Source of the DNA: Falsihalocynthiibacter sp042445055
Lineage (GTDB): Bacteria > Pseudomonadota > Alphaproteobacteria > Rhodobacterales > Rhodobacteraceae
DNA: 64,000 nt
Reading direction: 5' to 3'
Assembly: GCF_042445055.1 (NCBI RefSeq)
Contig: NZ_CP170339.1
Coordinates: 744,001 to 808,000 of the forward strand
The translations under genes and the position numbers were made by a program. This document shows positions 51,644 through 61,115 of the stretch, piece after piece (position 1 is the first letter of the stretch; each line of letters opens with the position of its first letter). A model generated the notes under the pieces. The model did no database searches, was not told the origin of the DNA, and saw only the letters and a list, made by a program, of their open reading frames with translations.

Positions 51644-52570
51644 ATGAACCACTTTTTGGACATTAATAAAACCGACCCTGCCGATTTGCGCGGAATGATT
51701 GACCAAGCGAAAGCCATGAAACATGCTCGTATTGGCAAGCCAAAAGGCACGCCTGATGACGAGCAACCACTCGCAGGCCAGATGGTTGCGTTGATCTTTG
51801 AGAAGCCTTCGACGCGGACACGCGTATCGTTTGACGTGGGCGTGCGCCAGATGGGCGGACAGACGATGATCCTGTCAGGTAGCGATATGCAGCTCGGACA
51901 TGGCGAAAGCATCGCTGATACTGCGCGGGTTCTGAGCCGTTATGTCGATCTCATCATGATCAGAACCTTCGAAGAGGCGACGCTTCTCGAGCTTGCCGAA
52001 TACGCTTCTGTACCGGTGATTAACGGGCTAACCAATCGCACGCACCCTTGCCAAATCATGGCCGACATCCAAACTTTCGAAGAGCACAACGGCCCGATCC
52101 GCGGTAAGAAAGTCGTTTGGACAGGGGATGGCAACAACGTTGCTGCCTCTTTCATTCATGCTGCAGGGCAATTTGGCTTTGACTTTACGTTTGCTGGCCC
52201 CAAGGAACTTGATCCAGAAGCCGAGTTTCTCGAAGAAGCGCGCGCCAAAGGGGTAAAGATCGAGATTGAACGCGATGCGGCCAAGGCCGTTGAGGGGGCG
52301 GACCTTGTGGTTGCTGATACGTGGGTGTCCATGCATGACGCTCAATCTGCGCGGCAACGTCGGCACAATCTCTTGTATCCCTATCAGGTCAACAAGGCGC
52401 TGATGGATAAAGCTAATTCCGATGCGTTGTTTATGCACTGCTTGCCCGCCCATCGCGAAGAAGAAGTGACAAACGAAGTTATGGATGGCCCACAGTCGGT
52501 CATTTTTGACGAGGCCGAAAACCGTTTGCATGCACAAAAAGCAGTGATGCGCTGGTGTCTCGGCGTATAA
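51644..52570 (+). CDS. argF: Ornithine carbamoyltransferase
   Basis: Makes citrulline from ornithine and carbamoyl phosphate. The protein of about 308 residues has the carbamoyl-phosphate loop EKPSTRTRVSFDVGVRQMGG, NGLTNRTHPCQIMADI and the ornithine-site LFMHCLPAHREEEV. GAAGGA precedes the internal ATG, which is preferred to the GTG at 51614. An 11-bp stem-loop lies right after the gene and before gnd. Confidence 0.97.
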   Translation: MNHFLDINKTDPADLRGMIDQAKAMKHARIGKPKGTPDDEQPLAGQMVALIFEKPSTRTRVSFDVGVRQMGGQTMILSGSDMQLGHGESIADTARVLSRYVDLIMIRTFEEATLLELAEYASVPVINGLTNRTHPCQIMADIQTFEEHNGPIRGKKVVWTGDGNNVAASFIHAAGQFGFDFTFAGPKELDPEAEFLEEARAKGVKIEIERDAAKAVEGADLVVADTWVSMHDAQSARQRRHNLLYPYQVNKALMDKANSDALFMHCLPAHREEEVTNEVMDGPQSVIFDEAENRLHAQKAVMRWCLGV

Positions 52571-52576
52571 GCCTTT

Positions 52577-52610
52577 ATCTGTGGTCGATAACGCTATTAC
52601 GACCACAGAT
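52577..52610 (+). promoter_or_regulatory. Perfect stem-loop between argF and gnd
   Basis: The arms ATCTGTGGTCG and CGACCACAGAT pair without mismatch around a 12-base loop. The 3' arm ends two bases before the GAGGA ribosome-binding site of gnd and is followed only by TTG. It could be a weak argF terminator, an attenuator or a control of gnd translation. Confidence 0.6.
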
Positions 52611-52624
52611 TTGAGGAACTCAAT

Positions 52625-54049
52625 ATGTCGGAACATGGGGATAAGGCCGCGATCGGTCTCATCGGACTTGGAACAATGGGCAGTGCGCTCGCGCTGAATA
52701 TTGCGGATAACGGATACAAGATTGCCGTTACAAATCGCACGGTTTCCCGTGTCGCAGAATTCACAGCAGAAGCGGGTGAACTGTCCAAGAATATCATCGG
52801 TTGCGATGATTTAGAGAGCTTTGTCAATTCGCTCGCTTCACCTCGTGCGATCATCTTGATGGTCCCTGCGGGCAAACCCTTCGATGATCAGATCGAAGCC
52901 TTGAAGCCATACCTTGATAAGGGTGACACACTCATCGACGCTGGCAACACTAATTTTCACGATACGCGCCGCCGTGATGCTGCGCTTGCGGCTGATGGTT
53001 TCCGTTTCGTTGGCATGGGCGTTTCCGGAGGCGAAGAGGGGGCGCGTTTTGGTCCTTCGATCATGGTTGGTGGCCCAGTCGAAAGCTACGAACCGATTGA
53101 GCCGATCATTAAGGCCATCTCCGCTAAATACGAAGGCGACCCATGTACAGCGCACCTTGGTCCTGATGGTGCGGGACACTTTGTTAAGACAGTTCACAAT
53201 GGCATCGAATATGCCGACATGCAGTTGATCGCCGAAGTTTGGGGCATCCTGCGTGACGGGCAGGGCAAGTCTGCGGCTGAAGTTGGCGCATTGTTCGATC
53301 GCTGGAACGAGGGCGACCTCAAGAGCTATCTTGTGGAAATCACGGGCAAGGCTTTGGCGGCTACGGATAAGGAAACCGCTAAGCCGATGGTCGATATTAT
53401 CCTCGACCGTGCCGGCCAAAAGGGAACAGGGCGCTGGACAGTCATCGAGGCTCTGGGCCTCGGTCAATCGGCATCTACAATCGAAGCGGCCGTTGGTGCG
53501 CGGAGCTGGTCGGCGGCCAAAGACGTTCGCGAAGCGGGCGCTGAGATATTGACCGTAACCCCCGAAGGCGGCCCCGCCGTAAGCGAAGAAGACTTGGCCG
53601 ATGCGTTGCTGTCGGCGCGTATTCTGGCATATGCGCAAGGGTTCGATATTCTGACTGCGGCGTCCGAAACCTATGATTGGGATTTGGATATGGCACGCGT
53701 TGCCGAAATCTGGCGCGCTGGCTGTATCATTCGCTCGGCGTTGTTGGACGATATTTCCGCAGCGTTCCGTGGTGAAATGCCCAAAGACCGTCTCATTCTT
53801 GCGCCAGCCTTTGCCGAGCGCCTTAAGTCGGGTTCGGCGGCATTGCGTCGGGTTGTTGCTTCTGCGGCGATGAACGGTCAGCCAACACCGGCATTTTCAG
53901 CGGCACTCGCGTATTTCGATACGATGCGTTTAGCGCGCGGTACAACGGATCTTGTTCAAGCGCAGCGCGACTTCTTTGGCGCGCACGGATTTGAGCGTGT
54001 AGATCAGCCTGGTGCACACCATGGCCCTTGGGCGATGAACGCGAAATAA
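52625..54049 (+). CDS. gnd: 6-phosphogluconate dehydrogenase (decarboxylating)
   Basis: Oxidative pentose-phosphate enzyme that gives ribulose-5-phosphate, CO2 and NADPH. The 474-residue protein is of the long NADP-type class, with IGLIGLGTMGSALALNIAD, the NRT of the NADP site (AVTNRTVSR), GMGVSGGEEGARFGPSIMVG, GAGHFVKTVHNGIEYAD (catalytic Lys) and a C-terminal tail (QRDFFGAHGFERVD). GAGGA supports the start. A strong terminator follows. Confidence 0.97.
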   Translation: MSEHGDKAAIGLIGLGTMGSALALNIADNGYKIAVTNRTVSRVAEFTAEAGELSKNIIGCDDLESFVNSLASPRAIILMVPAGKPFDDQIEALKPYLDKGDTLIDAGNTNFHDTRRRDAALAADGFRFVGMGVSGGEEGARFGPSIMVGGPVESYEPIEPIIKAISAKYEGDPCTAHLGPDGAGHFVKTVHNGIEYADMQLIAEVWGILRDGQGKSAAEVGALFDRWNEGDLKSYLVEITGKALAATDKETAKPMVDIILDRAGQKGTGRWTVIEALGLGQSASTIEAAVGARSWSAAKDVREAGAEILTVTPEGGPAVSEEDLADALLSARILAYAQGFDILTAASETYDWDLDMARVAEIWRAGCIIRSALLDDISAAFRGEMPKDRLILAPAFAERLKSGSAALRRVVASAAMNGQPTPAFSAALAYFDTMRLARGTTDLVQAQRDFFGAHGFERVDQPGAHHGPWAMNAK

Positions 54050-54062
54050 CTAGAAAACAAAT

Positions 54063-54103
54063 GTACCGTCAGAGTGCTATGTGCGTTCTGACGGTACTTT
54101 TTT
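54063..54103 (+). terminator. Strong Rho-independent terminator after gnd
   Basis: A perfect 11-bp stem (GTACCGTCAGA with TCTGACGGTAC, 13-base loop) is followed by six T, 14 bases after the gnd stop. In the other direction ATTTGTTTTC follows, so it may also serve the converging phosphate transporter gene. Confidence 0.92.
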
Positions 54104-54106
54104 GTC

Positions 54107-55591
54107 CTAAACGACGAGCGTGTTTAGGATGATGAAGATTAGGGCGGACATCGCCGCGGCAGCTGGAACCGTGATGACCCACGCAGCAATAATCGTCATG
54201 AAGTGGCTGCGGCGCACAAGTTTGCGGCGGCGGCGTTCTTCTGGGGCAATACGCTTCTCTGGCGGGCGTTGTTGACGGCTGTTGCGAAGGCGGCGCTCCG
54301 TATGCCATTCACGGAAGAAACCTACGCCAAATACGCCACCAACCGCGATATGAGTTGAGCTAACGGGAAGTCCGAGCCAGCTTGCGACAATCACGGTTAC
54401 GGCGGCCGACAGCGCCACGCAATACGCGCGCATGGGGTTCAATTTAGTGATCTGGCTCCCGACCATGCGGATGAGTTTTGGGCCAAAGAGTACAAGGCCA
54501 AACGAAATCCCTAGTGCACCGATCACCATTACCCAAAGCGGGATTTCGACCTTGGCCGAGAAATCGCCAAACTCACTCGCATGAACGATTGCCGCGAGCG
54601 GGCCAACGGCATTGGCAACATCGTTCGCTCCGTGGGCAAACGAGAGCATTGCCGCCGATATAACGAGTGGGGCTGCGAAGAGAACTTTCAGCGATTTATT
54701 GCGGTTCTCTAGCCCTTCGGACTGACGTTTGATGAGCGGTGCAGAGACAACATAAACAATCGCCCCAACGACCACACCAATAAGAAGGGCAGTTAGAATG
54801 TCGATTTCAATGATCCGCTTTAGACCTTTGAGGGACAGATAGGCCGAAAATGCAGCGGCCATTACGCCGATAAGTACCGGAACCCACTTACGCGCTGCGG
54901 CGATTTTGTCGTCCTGATAGATGATCTTGGTCTTGATGAAGGCAAGACATGCGGCGGCAATGACACCGCCAAGTACCGGTGAAATAACCCAGCTTGCGGC
55001 AATGGCACCCATGGTTGGCCAGTTTACGGCGCTGAACCCTGCGGCTGCGATCCCTGCGCCCATCACGCCGCCAACAACGGAGTGCGTCGTTGACACAGGT
55101 GCGCCAACGAAAGTTGCGAGATTAACCCAAAGCGCCGAACTGATGAGCGCGGCCATCATTGCCCATATGAATATGCGTGTTTCTGCAAATCCGGCGGGAT
55201 CTATGATCCCTTTTGAAATTGTGGATACCACATCGCCGCCAGCGATTAACGCGCCTGCGCTTTCGAACAGCGCCGCGATGACGATCGCCGATCCCATCGT
55301 CAGGGCGTTGGCACCAACCGCTGGGCCCATGTTGTTGGCAACGTCGTTAGCGCCGATGTTAAGCGCCATATAGGCCCCAAAGCCCGCAGCAGCGATGACG
55401 ACGAAACTGTTAGTTGAGGCCTCAAAGAAGAGCGCCGCAAGCAAGACGGTCAGCGCGATAAACGCAAACGCAATTCCAGGCGCCAAAAGAGGCCTCGAAA
55501 CATATGCGGTCGCCGTTTCAAGCTGGCTAATTTTGTTGAGATCTTTGTCCAGTGTCTGCCACTGGTTTGGCTTTGGCGAATCCGACATCAC
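54107..55591 (-). CDS. Inorganic phosphate transporter, Pit family
   Basis: Low-affinity proton- or sodium-coupled phosphate carrier of the inner membrane. The 494-residue protein has about 11 or 12 helices and the two repeats typical of the family: NIGANDVANNMGPAVGANAL in the first half and SFAHGANDVANAVGPLAAIV in the second. A basic loop (RRLRNSRQQRPPEKR) precedes the last helix. The C-terminus is a single hydrophobic segment. It is monocistronic by context. Confidence 0.93.
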   Translation of the reverse strand: MMSDSPKPNQWQTLDKDLNKISQLETATAYVSRPLLAPGIAFAFIALTVLLAALFFEASTNSFVVIAAAGFGAYMALNIGANDVANNMGPAVGANALTMGSAIVIAALFESAGALIAGGDVVSTISKGIIDPAGFAETRIFIWAMMAALISSALWVNLATFVGAPVSTTHSVVGGVMGAGIAAAGFSAVNWPTMGAIAASWVISPVLGGVIAAACLAFIKTKIIYQDDKIAAARKWVPVLIGVMAAAFSAYLSLKGLKRIIEIDILTALLIGVVVGAIVYVVSAPLIKRQSEGLENRNKSLKVLFAAPLVISAAMLSFAHGANDVANAVGPLAAIVHASEFGDFSAKVEIPLWVMVIGALGISFGLVLFGPKLIRMVGSQITKLNPMRAYCVALSAAVTVIVASWLGLPVSSTHIAVGGVFGVGFFREWHTERRLRNSRQQRPPEKRIAPEERRRRKLVRRSHFMTIIAAWVITVPAAAAMSALIFIILNTLVV

Positions 55592-55661
55592 TTACCCCTC
55601 GGCTTTTGCAAGAGCGCTAACGGCAGGTCGCCCATGGTTCAAGAGTTTTGTCGAAAAACTG

Positions 55662-56117
55662 TTACAAAGCGGCCAAAATTGCGCTCAATTCCGGTTCTTG
55701 AACCATATTTGCTGCCTCTTTTGGGGTTACCCATTTGCGAGTCCGTTCCTCGGCTTCTGGGAATTCCTCCAAGAGTTCGGTGACTTTGACCTCAAAAACA
55801 GAGGTGTCACATCGCGACACGCCGCCTGTGTCCAGCTCTTTTTCATATGAGAACTGACCGATTGGGTTGTTGTTAACGTGGCCTTTTACGCCCGCTTCTT
55901 CCCACGCTTCCTGCTTGGCGGCATGGGCGGCGTCCATACCGTCGATTGGCCAACCTTTGGGAAGGATCCAGCGACCGGTGTCGCGGCTTGTGATCAAGAG
56001 CACGCGTTTTTCGCTGCCGTCGCCTTTGGAGCAAAGAGCAGCTACCTGAACCCGTGCAGGGCGTTTTAGCAGTGGAGAAACAAATTCTTCCCACGCTTTC
56101 TTAAGAGCGTTTGTCAT
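55662..56117 (-). CDS. Nudix hydrolase, diphosphoinositol-polyphosphate-like type (copy 2)
   Basis: A protein of about 151 residues, paralogous to the Nudix gene near 33.5 kb. Its box is PKGWPIDGMDAAHAAKQEAW followed by EEAGV, again with the first Glu lost (Met) and the Arg replaced (Gln), while the EAWEEAGV part is kept. Both copies share TSRxxxxWIxPKGWPxDG and the C-terminal ERxRKWVxxKEAAxMVxEPEL pattern. The internal ATG is preferred because GAGG lies 8 bases upstream; a longer form would add 21 residues. The substrate is not known. Confidence 0.86.
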   Translation of the reverse strand: MTNALKKAWEEFVSPLLKRPARVQVAALCSKGDGSEKRVLLITSRDTGRWILPKGWPIDGMDAAHAAKQEAWEEAGVKGHVNNNPIGQFSYEKELDTGGVSRCDTSVFEVKVTELLEEFPEAEERTRKWVTPKEAANMVQEPELSAILAAL

Positions 56118-56188
56118 ATTACCAGCCTCACGTTTTTTGTCATTTTCTTTGAATATATTACAAGCTTTAACAAAAGACAAATATTTGC

Positions 56189-58687
56189 CTATTTACGGGG
56201 TTTCGCACGCAAGGTTGGCGCAGCTTGGGTTGGGTCTTCGGGCCACGGGTGCTTGGGATAGCGGCCGCGCATGTCTTTGCGCACGTCCGCGTAGGAACTT
56301 GTCCAGAAACCGGGCAGGTTGGCGGTCGTTTGGAGTGGCTTGCGCGCGGGCGAAAGGAGCGTGATGCGCAGTGGAATACGTTCTGGTCCAACAGTCGGGT
56401 GGCTTGAGACACCGAACATTTCCTGAAGGCGTACTGATATTTCAGGGGATTCGCCGGAGTAGTCGATTGCAGATTTATTCCCGAGCGGCGTTACAAAATG
56501 CGCGGGGGCCAACCGATCGAGCGTTTGCATTTGCTCCCATGAAAGCATTTGGCGCAAGGCTTCTGTCGGGTCAAACTTTCGAAGTTGGGCCTCTGTCTTT
56601 AGGCCGATCAGGTGAGGAAGCAACCAATCCTCGGCGCTTTCCAGCAGCGAGTTGGTATCAGCGCTTGGAAAGCCTTCATCCGCAAATAGCGCAATCCGCG
56701 CCAGCAGCCGTTCAGAAGCGGGCGTTGTGGGAAATCCGATGTCTCGTATTCCGTCGAGTGCGGCGCGAGCGATCTCATCGTCTGGCGCATCACTCCAGAG
56801 TTGATCGTTAAGGATAAGGGCTCCGAAACGCTCCTGTCTGCGTGTGATGACGCGCCTGTCTCGGCGGGACCATTCACAGAGGTTCGTCCAATGAACTTGA
56901 TCGGCAAATAATCCGCGAAGTTCGGATTCCGCAATCGGCAGGGCCTGACGGATGCGAGCGTCTTGGCGATCCCCGTCCAGATCAGTGGCAACAAGGAGGC
57001 GGCTGCTTGATAGCGGATCGGCGGCATCCAAGATTGCGCCTTTCCCGCCAGACAACAGAAATCGTGGCGCATCCCCATTTCGGTGCAGCGCAATGCGATC
57101 GGGATAGGCGAGGGCGGCCATCTCGGCGGTGGAATAGCGCGTCGTGGGAGGTTTTAGTTTTGAAACAAGCCGCGCGAGGTTCTTGGCATCTTGGCGGAGC
57201 GTTTCGATAGCGCCGCGATTTGGCGTGTAGGGATGTGCGGCCGCGAATGCTTTGGGATTATCGAGAGCCTTTAGGCGCATAGCCACATCGGACGGTGCCC
57301 CCCGTAGCGGGTCGCGCCCCGCGATGAGGGCCGCGAGTGGCGCCGCGTTTTTGCCAGCGATAAGCAACATGTGCCCAAGGCGCGGATGGGTAGGAAGTGA
57401 CGCGATTTGCCGCCCGTGTGCGGTGATGCGCCCGTTTTCATCAAGCGCGTTTAGCGATCGCAGAAGCCGTTGCGCCTCTGCAAATGCCCCCTTACTTGGC
57501 GGGGTTAAGAACGCCAACTCTTGTGGTGACGTCGTTCCCCAGAGGGCAAGCTCCAACACAAGCGATGTGAGGTCCGCGGCCTCTACTTCTGCAGGGGCAA
57601 ATGCGGGGAGGGCGCCTTCTTGGCCTGCTGTCCAAAGTCGATAGCATACGCCCTCTGCCACGCGCCCCGCACGACCGCGACGTTGTTCTGCCTCTGCGCG
57701 GGAAACTGGCTCTGTGACAAGGCGGGACATTCCCGAATTTGGATCAAAACGCGCGCGGCGAGATTTGCCGCAATCAACAACCACCCGTATGTCCTCAATG
57801 GTCAGTGATGTCTCGGCAATTGCGGTCGCCAGAACTACTTTGCGGCCTGATTTTGCAGGGGCAATGGCGGCGCGCTGCTCTGCAAAACCCATCGCTCCAT
57901 ATAGCATGTGTAGGGACGCATCTGATGAAAGCCGTCCAGAGAGTGCGCTTGCGACACGTCTGATCTCGCCCTCTCCGGGGAGGAATACCAAAACACCCCC
58001 TTCGGTTTCGCGAACTGCGCGTTCGACAAGATCAGCGGCGGAGCGTTCGAAACGTTCGGACTTGGGGAGGGGCTTATCAAGGTGGCGCGTTTCGACGGGA
58101 AAGGCGCGACCAGCAGACGTAATAATGGGCGCATCATCGAGCAAGGCGGCGACGGGCTCGGCATCGAGCGTTGCGGACATGACGATGATTTGTAGATCGG
58201 GACGGAGTGCGCCGCGAATTTCCCATGCAAAGGCCAAGCCAAGATCCGCGTTGAGGCTGCGTTCGTGAAACTCATCGAAGATAATCGTAGAGATGCCGCT
58301 CAGTTCAGGATCGGTTTGGATCATGCGCGTGAGAATGCCCTCGGTGACAACCTCGATACGCGTGGTCGGGCCGATGGATGTTTCGCCCTTTATGCGGTAC
58401 CCGACTGTTTCGCCTACGCTTTCACCCAACGTTTGCGCCATGCGTTCCGCGGCAGCACGGGTGGCAAGGCGGCGGGGTTCCAGCATGATGATCTTGCCAT
58501 CATCGCTTGCTTGTCTGGCTTCAAGTACAGCCAAAGGAACGCGCGTCGTTTTCCCTGCCCCAGGAGGGGCCTGCAAAACGACACGGCCCTCGCTCTGGAG
58601 GGCCGCAATCATCGACGGGAGGGCGTCGTCTATGGGCAGGTGATCGTTTGGCACGTTGTTATCTTCGCTTGATGACCGCTTTGCCAT
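56189..58687 (-). CDS. hrpB: ATP-dependent helicase HrpB
   Basis: An 832-residue DEAH-type helicase. Walker A is APPGAGKTTRVPL, Walker B is IIFDEFHERSLNADL, motif III is VMSATLDAEPV, and the second RecA domain has ATAIAETSLTIEDIR and QRRGRAGRVAEG. The C-terminal HrpB-specific domain follows (about 480-830, ending with PNRGAIE- and YAGRYPKHPWPEDP-like parts). The cellular role of HrpB is poorly known; it is thought to remodel RNA. The gene overlaps the DUF3108 gene upstream by 29 bases. Confidence 0.95.
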   Translation of the reverse strand: MAKRSSSEDNNVPNDHLPIDDALPSMIAALQSEGRVVLQAPPGAGKTTRVPLAVLEARQASDDGKIIMLEPRRLATRAAAERMAQTLGESVGETVGYRIKGETSIGPTTRIEVVTEGILTRMIQTDPELSGISTIIFDEFHERSLNADLGLAFAWEIRGALRPDLQIIVMSATLDAEPVAALLDDAPIITSAGRAFPVETRHLDKPLPKSERFERSAADLVERAVRETEGGVLVFLPGEGEIRRVASALSGRLSSDASLHMLYGAMGFAEQRAAIAPAKSGRKVVLATAIAETSLTIEDIRVVVDCGKSRRARFDPNSGMSRLVTEPVSRAEAEQRRGRAGRVAEGVCYRLWTAGQEGALPAFAPAEVEAADLTSLVLELALWGTTSPQELAFLTPPSKGAFAEAQRLLRSLNALDENGRITAHGRQIASLPTHPRLGHMLLIAGKNAAPLAALIAGRDPLRGAPSDVAMRLKALDNPKAFAAAHPYTPNRGAIETLRQDAKNLARLVSKLKPPTTRYSTAEMAALAYPDRIALHRNGDAPRFLLSGGKGAILDAADPLSSSRLLVATDLDGDRQDARIRQALPIAESELRGLFADQVHWTNLCEWSRRDRRVITRRQERFGALILNDQLWSDAPDDEIARAALDGIRDIGFPTTPASERLLARIALFADEGFPSADTNSLLESAEDWLLPHLIGLKTEAQLRKFDPTEALRQMLSWEQMQTLDRLAPAHFVTPLGNKSAIDYSGESPEISVRLQEMFGVSSHPTVGPERIPLRITLLSPARKPLQTTANLPGFWTSSYADVRKDMRGRYPKHPWPEDPTQAAPTLRAKPRK

Positions 58688-59396
58688 AGAGGGACTCGGA
58701 GCTTAAGCGATCGACTACATAACGCCCCGTGGCTGTCGGCGCATAAGTCACGGAAAAGCGGAACTCGTTCTTTTCGGCCATATCTTTGGGAGAGAAACCA
58801 CCAAGCCGCCGATAAACCCCAGCACAGGAAATGAGACCGTCCTTAACGGAAGGTGCGCCGAGGATAACTTCAGTGAGCCGACGTCCATCAAACATACGTT
58901 GATTTAGGGAGCAGGCGTCTTGCTGATCGACTTCGCGCAGAAGGGTATAGATCATCGAAAGCGGGTCGAGCGTTCCTTTCTGTCCTGAAGGCTCCAGATC
59001 CCATTCTCGCTTTTTGCGCGGGGGTGTTGCTTGGAGCAACTGCGGCACACCATTTTTGTAGCTTAACTTGGAGCCTTGATCGCGTCGGCCTGTGCTTGCT
59101 TGTTCGGTATAGGCGCTGGGCTGTAACTTGCCGCCTACGATTGTTCCCGAAACCTGAGCACCATAGCCGACCTTAACGATTGCGCCCACGAGGCCAGTGC
59201 TGCGAACGCTTCCCGCAACCTGGTATGTTTTTCCGTTGTTGCGGGCATTGAACACCAATTCCCCCGCTGGGATGCCGCCAACATACAGCCTGTATCGGGC
59301 GCTTTCATTTTGTGCGTGAGCGAGTGTCCCGCCGAAGGCCACAACGAGGGCTAGGCCAAATCCGACGAGAGCGGAACCAAGGTTGAATGTGCGCAT
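58659..59396 (-). CDS. DUF3108 domain secreted protein
   Basis: A 245-residue protein with a Sec signal peptide (LVGFGLALVVAFGGTLAHAQ, cut near residue 28) and a beta-rich DUF3108 domain: RYRLYVGGIPAGELVFNAR, YQVAGSVRSTGLVG and the C-terminal RYVVDRLSSESLYGKAVI. It is probably periplasmic. Two Cys in the middle (QDACSLNQ, ISCAGVYR) may form a disulfide. The 3' end overlaps hrpB, which suggests co-transcription, but no functional link is known to me. Confidence 0.86.
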   Translation of the reverse strand: MRTFNLGSALVGFGLALVVAFGGTLAHAQNESARYRLYVGGIPAGELVFNARNNGKTYQVAGSVRSTGLVGAIVKVGYGAQVSGTIVGGKLQPSAYTEQASTGRRDQGSKLSYKNGVPQLLQATPPRKKREWDLEPSGQKGTLDPLSMIYTLLREVDQQDACSLNQRMFDGRRLTEVILGAPSVKDGLISCAGVYRRLGGFSPKDMAEKNEFRFSVTYAPTATGRYVVDRLSSESLYGKAVIKRR

Positions 59397-59512
59397 TAAA
59401 TGAGTATTCCTTCTGATACTTAGCCACGGTATGACAAGACCATGGGGTAAAAGGCAATGTTATCCAATATCCTGCTTATACCCCGTCAAACAATAAGGCG
59501 AAAGGTAGCCCA

Positions 59513-60511
59513 GTGGATGCTCAAAAACTCTCTGATCTCGCGCGTTCAATAGTTGACGGCAATCGCCGTGCGCTGGCGCGTGCGATTACTTTAATCGAGA
59601 GCATCAACCCCAAGCACCGCGCCGATGCCGTGGCCGTTCTTGATGCGTTGCGCGAAGCCGGACCTCAACCCGCACGCCAAGCGCTTAGGATTGGTTTGTC
59701 CGGAACTCCGGGGGTGGGGAAATCTACATTTATCGAGAGCTTTGGCATGGATTTGGTCGCGCAGGGGCTTCGGGTGGCCGTACTTGCAGTTGATCCGAGT
59801 TCGGCCCGTTCGGGTGGTTCAATCCTTGGGGACAAGACGCGTATGGGTTTGTTGGCGCGCCAAGAGAACGCGTATATCCGCCCGTCGCCCAGTAGCAACA
59901 CCCTTGGCGGTGTGGCGCGCCGTACGCGCGAGGCGGTTATGCTTTGTGAGGCAGCAGGGTTTGATGTGATCCTGATTGAGACTGTCGGCGTCGGCCAGAG
60001 TGAAACCATGGTGGCGGGAGTCTCGGATGTATTCCTGCTTCTGATGGCTCCGGCAGGCGGAGACGAGTTGCAGGGCGTAAAGCGAGGCATCATGGAAATC
60101 GCGGATTTGATCGTGGTGAACAAAGCAGACGGCGATCTGAAATCAACGGCCGTGCGGACCTGTGCCGATTATACGGGCGCGCTTCGGCTGTTGCGAAAAC
60201 GCGCGCGCGATCCAGAGGGGTATCCGCGTGCGATGATGGCCTCGGCGATTGAGCAGGACGGGCTAAAGGATATTTGGAGTGCGGTCTGTGAGCTTGCAGA
60301 TTGGCGCAAGGCGCACGGAATCTGGCAATCGAACAGGGCGGAACAGGCCGAGCGTTGGTTTAAGGATGAGGTTGAGCACGGGTTGCTTGCCCGACTCACC
60401 GAAGATTCCACACTAAAGACAGCCTATGAGACACAACTCGCCAATGTCAGTGACGGAGATGTCGCTCCAGCAGCCGCCGCAGCGCGCGTATTGGACGCTT
60501 TGAAATCATGA
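59513..60511 (+). CDS. meaB: Methylmalonyl-CoA mutase-associated GTPase MeaB
   Basis: G-protein chaperone that protects and reactivates B12-dependent methylmalonyl-CoA mutase. The 332-residue protein has the P-loop GLSGTPGVGKSTFIESFG, DPSSARSGGSILGDKTRM, IETVGVGQSETMV and the base-binding NKADGDLKST. The start is GTG with AAAGG upstream. The mutase is not in the window. It belongs to the ArgK/MeaB family; kinase names for this family are outdated. Confidence 0.94.
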   Translation: MDAQKLSDLARSIVDGNRRALARAITLIESINPKHRADAVAVLDALREAGPQPARQALRIGLSGTPGVGKSTFIESFGMDLVAQGLRVAVLAVDPSSARSGGSILGDKTRMGLLARQENAYIRPSPSSNTLGGVARRTREAVMLCEAAGFDVILIETVGVGQSETMVAGVSDVFLLLMAPAGGDELQGVKRGIMEIADLIVVNKADGDLKSTAVRTCADYTGALRLLRKRARDPEGYPRAMMASAIEQDGLKDIWSAVCELADWRKAHGIWQSNRAEQAERWFKDEVEHGLLARLTEDSTLKTAYETQLANVSDGDVAPAAAAARVLDALKS

Positions 60512-60578
60512 GAATTCGGTCTATTTTGCCGTTTGTTCGGCAAAAGCGTGGATTCTTGCAAATCATGTGCCCAGTCGC

Positions 60579-60607
60579 TTGACGGCCCTAGTGATTCCGC
60601 GTATTAG
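60579..60607 (+). promoter_or_regulatory. Sigma-70-type promoter of rpmB
   Basis: A -35 box TTGACG and a -10 box TATTAG are separated by exactly 17 bases. They lie about 100 bases before the rpmB start codon in a gene-free stretch. This is the best promoter match I saw in the window. Confidence 0.65.
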
Positions 60608-60710
60608 CCCCAGACGGAATTCAGGGTGTCCTATGTAAGGCGCCCATTTTATGTTATCGGCTAGATATTGGGATCCGCCCACGTTTGGCCACGACCTGAG
60701 GAAGTACATC

Positions 60711-60998
60711 ATGGCACGTCGTTGCGAATTGACCGGAAAAGGCCCCATGACTGGCAACAATGTCAGCCATGCGAAAAACCGTACACGTCGTCGGTTCTTG
60801 CCGAACTTGAACGACGTTTCTTTGCAGTCCGAGACTCTCGGCCGCGCATTCAAGTTCAGAATCTCTGCTGCTGCACTTCGCTCCGTAGACCACCGTGGTG
60901 GTTTGGACGCGTTCCTTGCAAAAGCAAAGGACACTGAGCTTTCTGACTCTGCGCTGAAAGTCAAAAAAGACATCGCAAAAGCACAAGCTGCTGCATAA
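60711..60998 (+). CDS. rpmB: 50S ribosomal protein L28
   Basis: Large-subunit ribosomal protein of 95 residues. MARRCELTGKGPMTGNNVSH and NRTRRRFLPNLNDVSLQSET are family signatures; the conserved CELTGK has a single Cys, so this is the zinc-free form. GAGGAA lies 8 bases before the chosen ATG; the longer open frame upstream is not coding. It has its own promoter and terminator. Confidence 0.97.
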   Translation: MARRCELTGKGPMTGNNVSHAKNRTRRRFLPNLNDVSLQSETLGRAFKFRISAAALRSVDHRGGLDAFLAKAKDTELSDSALKVKKDIAKAQAAA

Positions 60999-61027
60999 GC
61001 GCCGCTTTACATTGCGAGATTGAATTG

Positions 61028-61054
61028 AGCCCTGCCAGTTTGGCGGGGCTTTTT
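61028..61054 (+). terminator. Rho-independent terminator after rpmB
   Basis: A 10-bp stem (AGCCCTGCCA with TGGCGGGGCT, one G-T pair, 3-base loop) is followed by TTTT, 29 bases after the rpmB stop. Confidence 0.88.
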
Positions 61055-61115
61055 CGTTGCGCCGCGTGATGTTTTGTCACTGTGCGTTGTCGGAATTGGC
61101 GGGTATATTGCGCGT

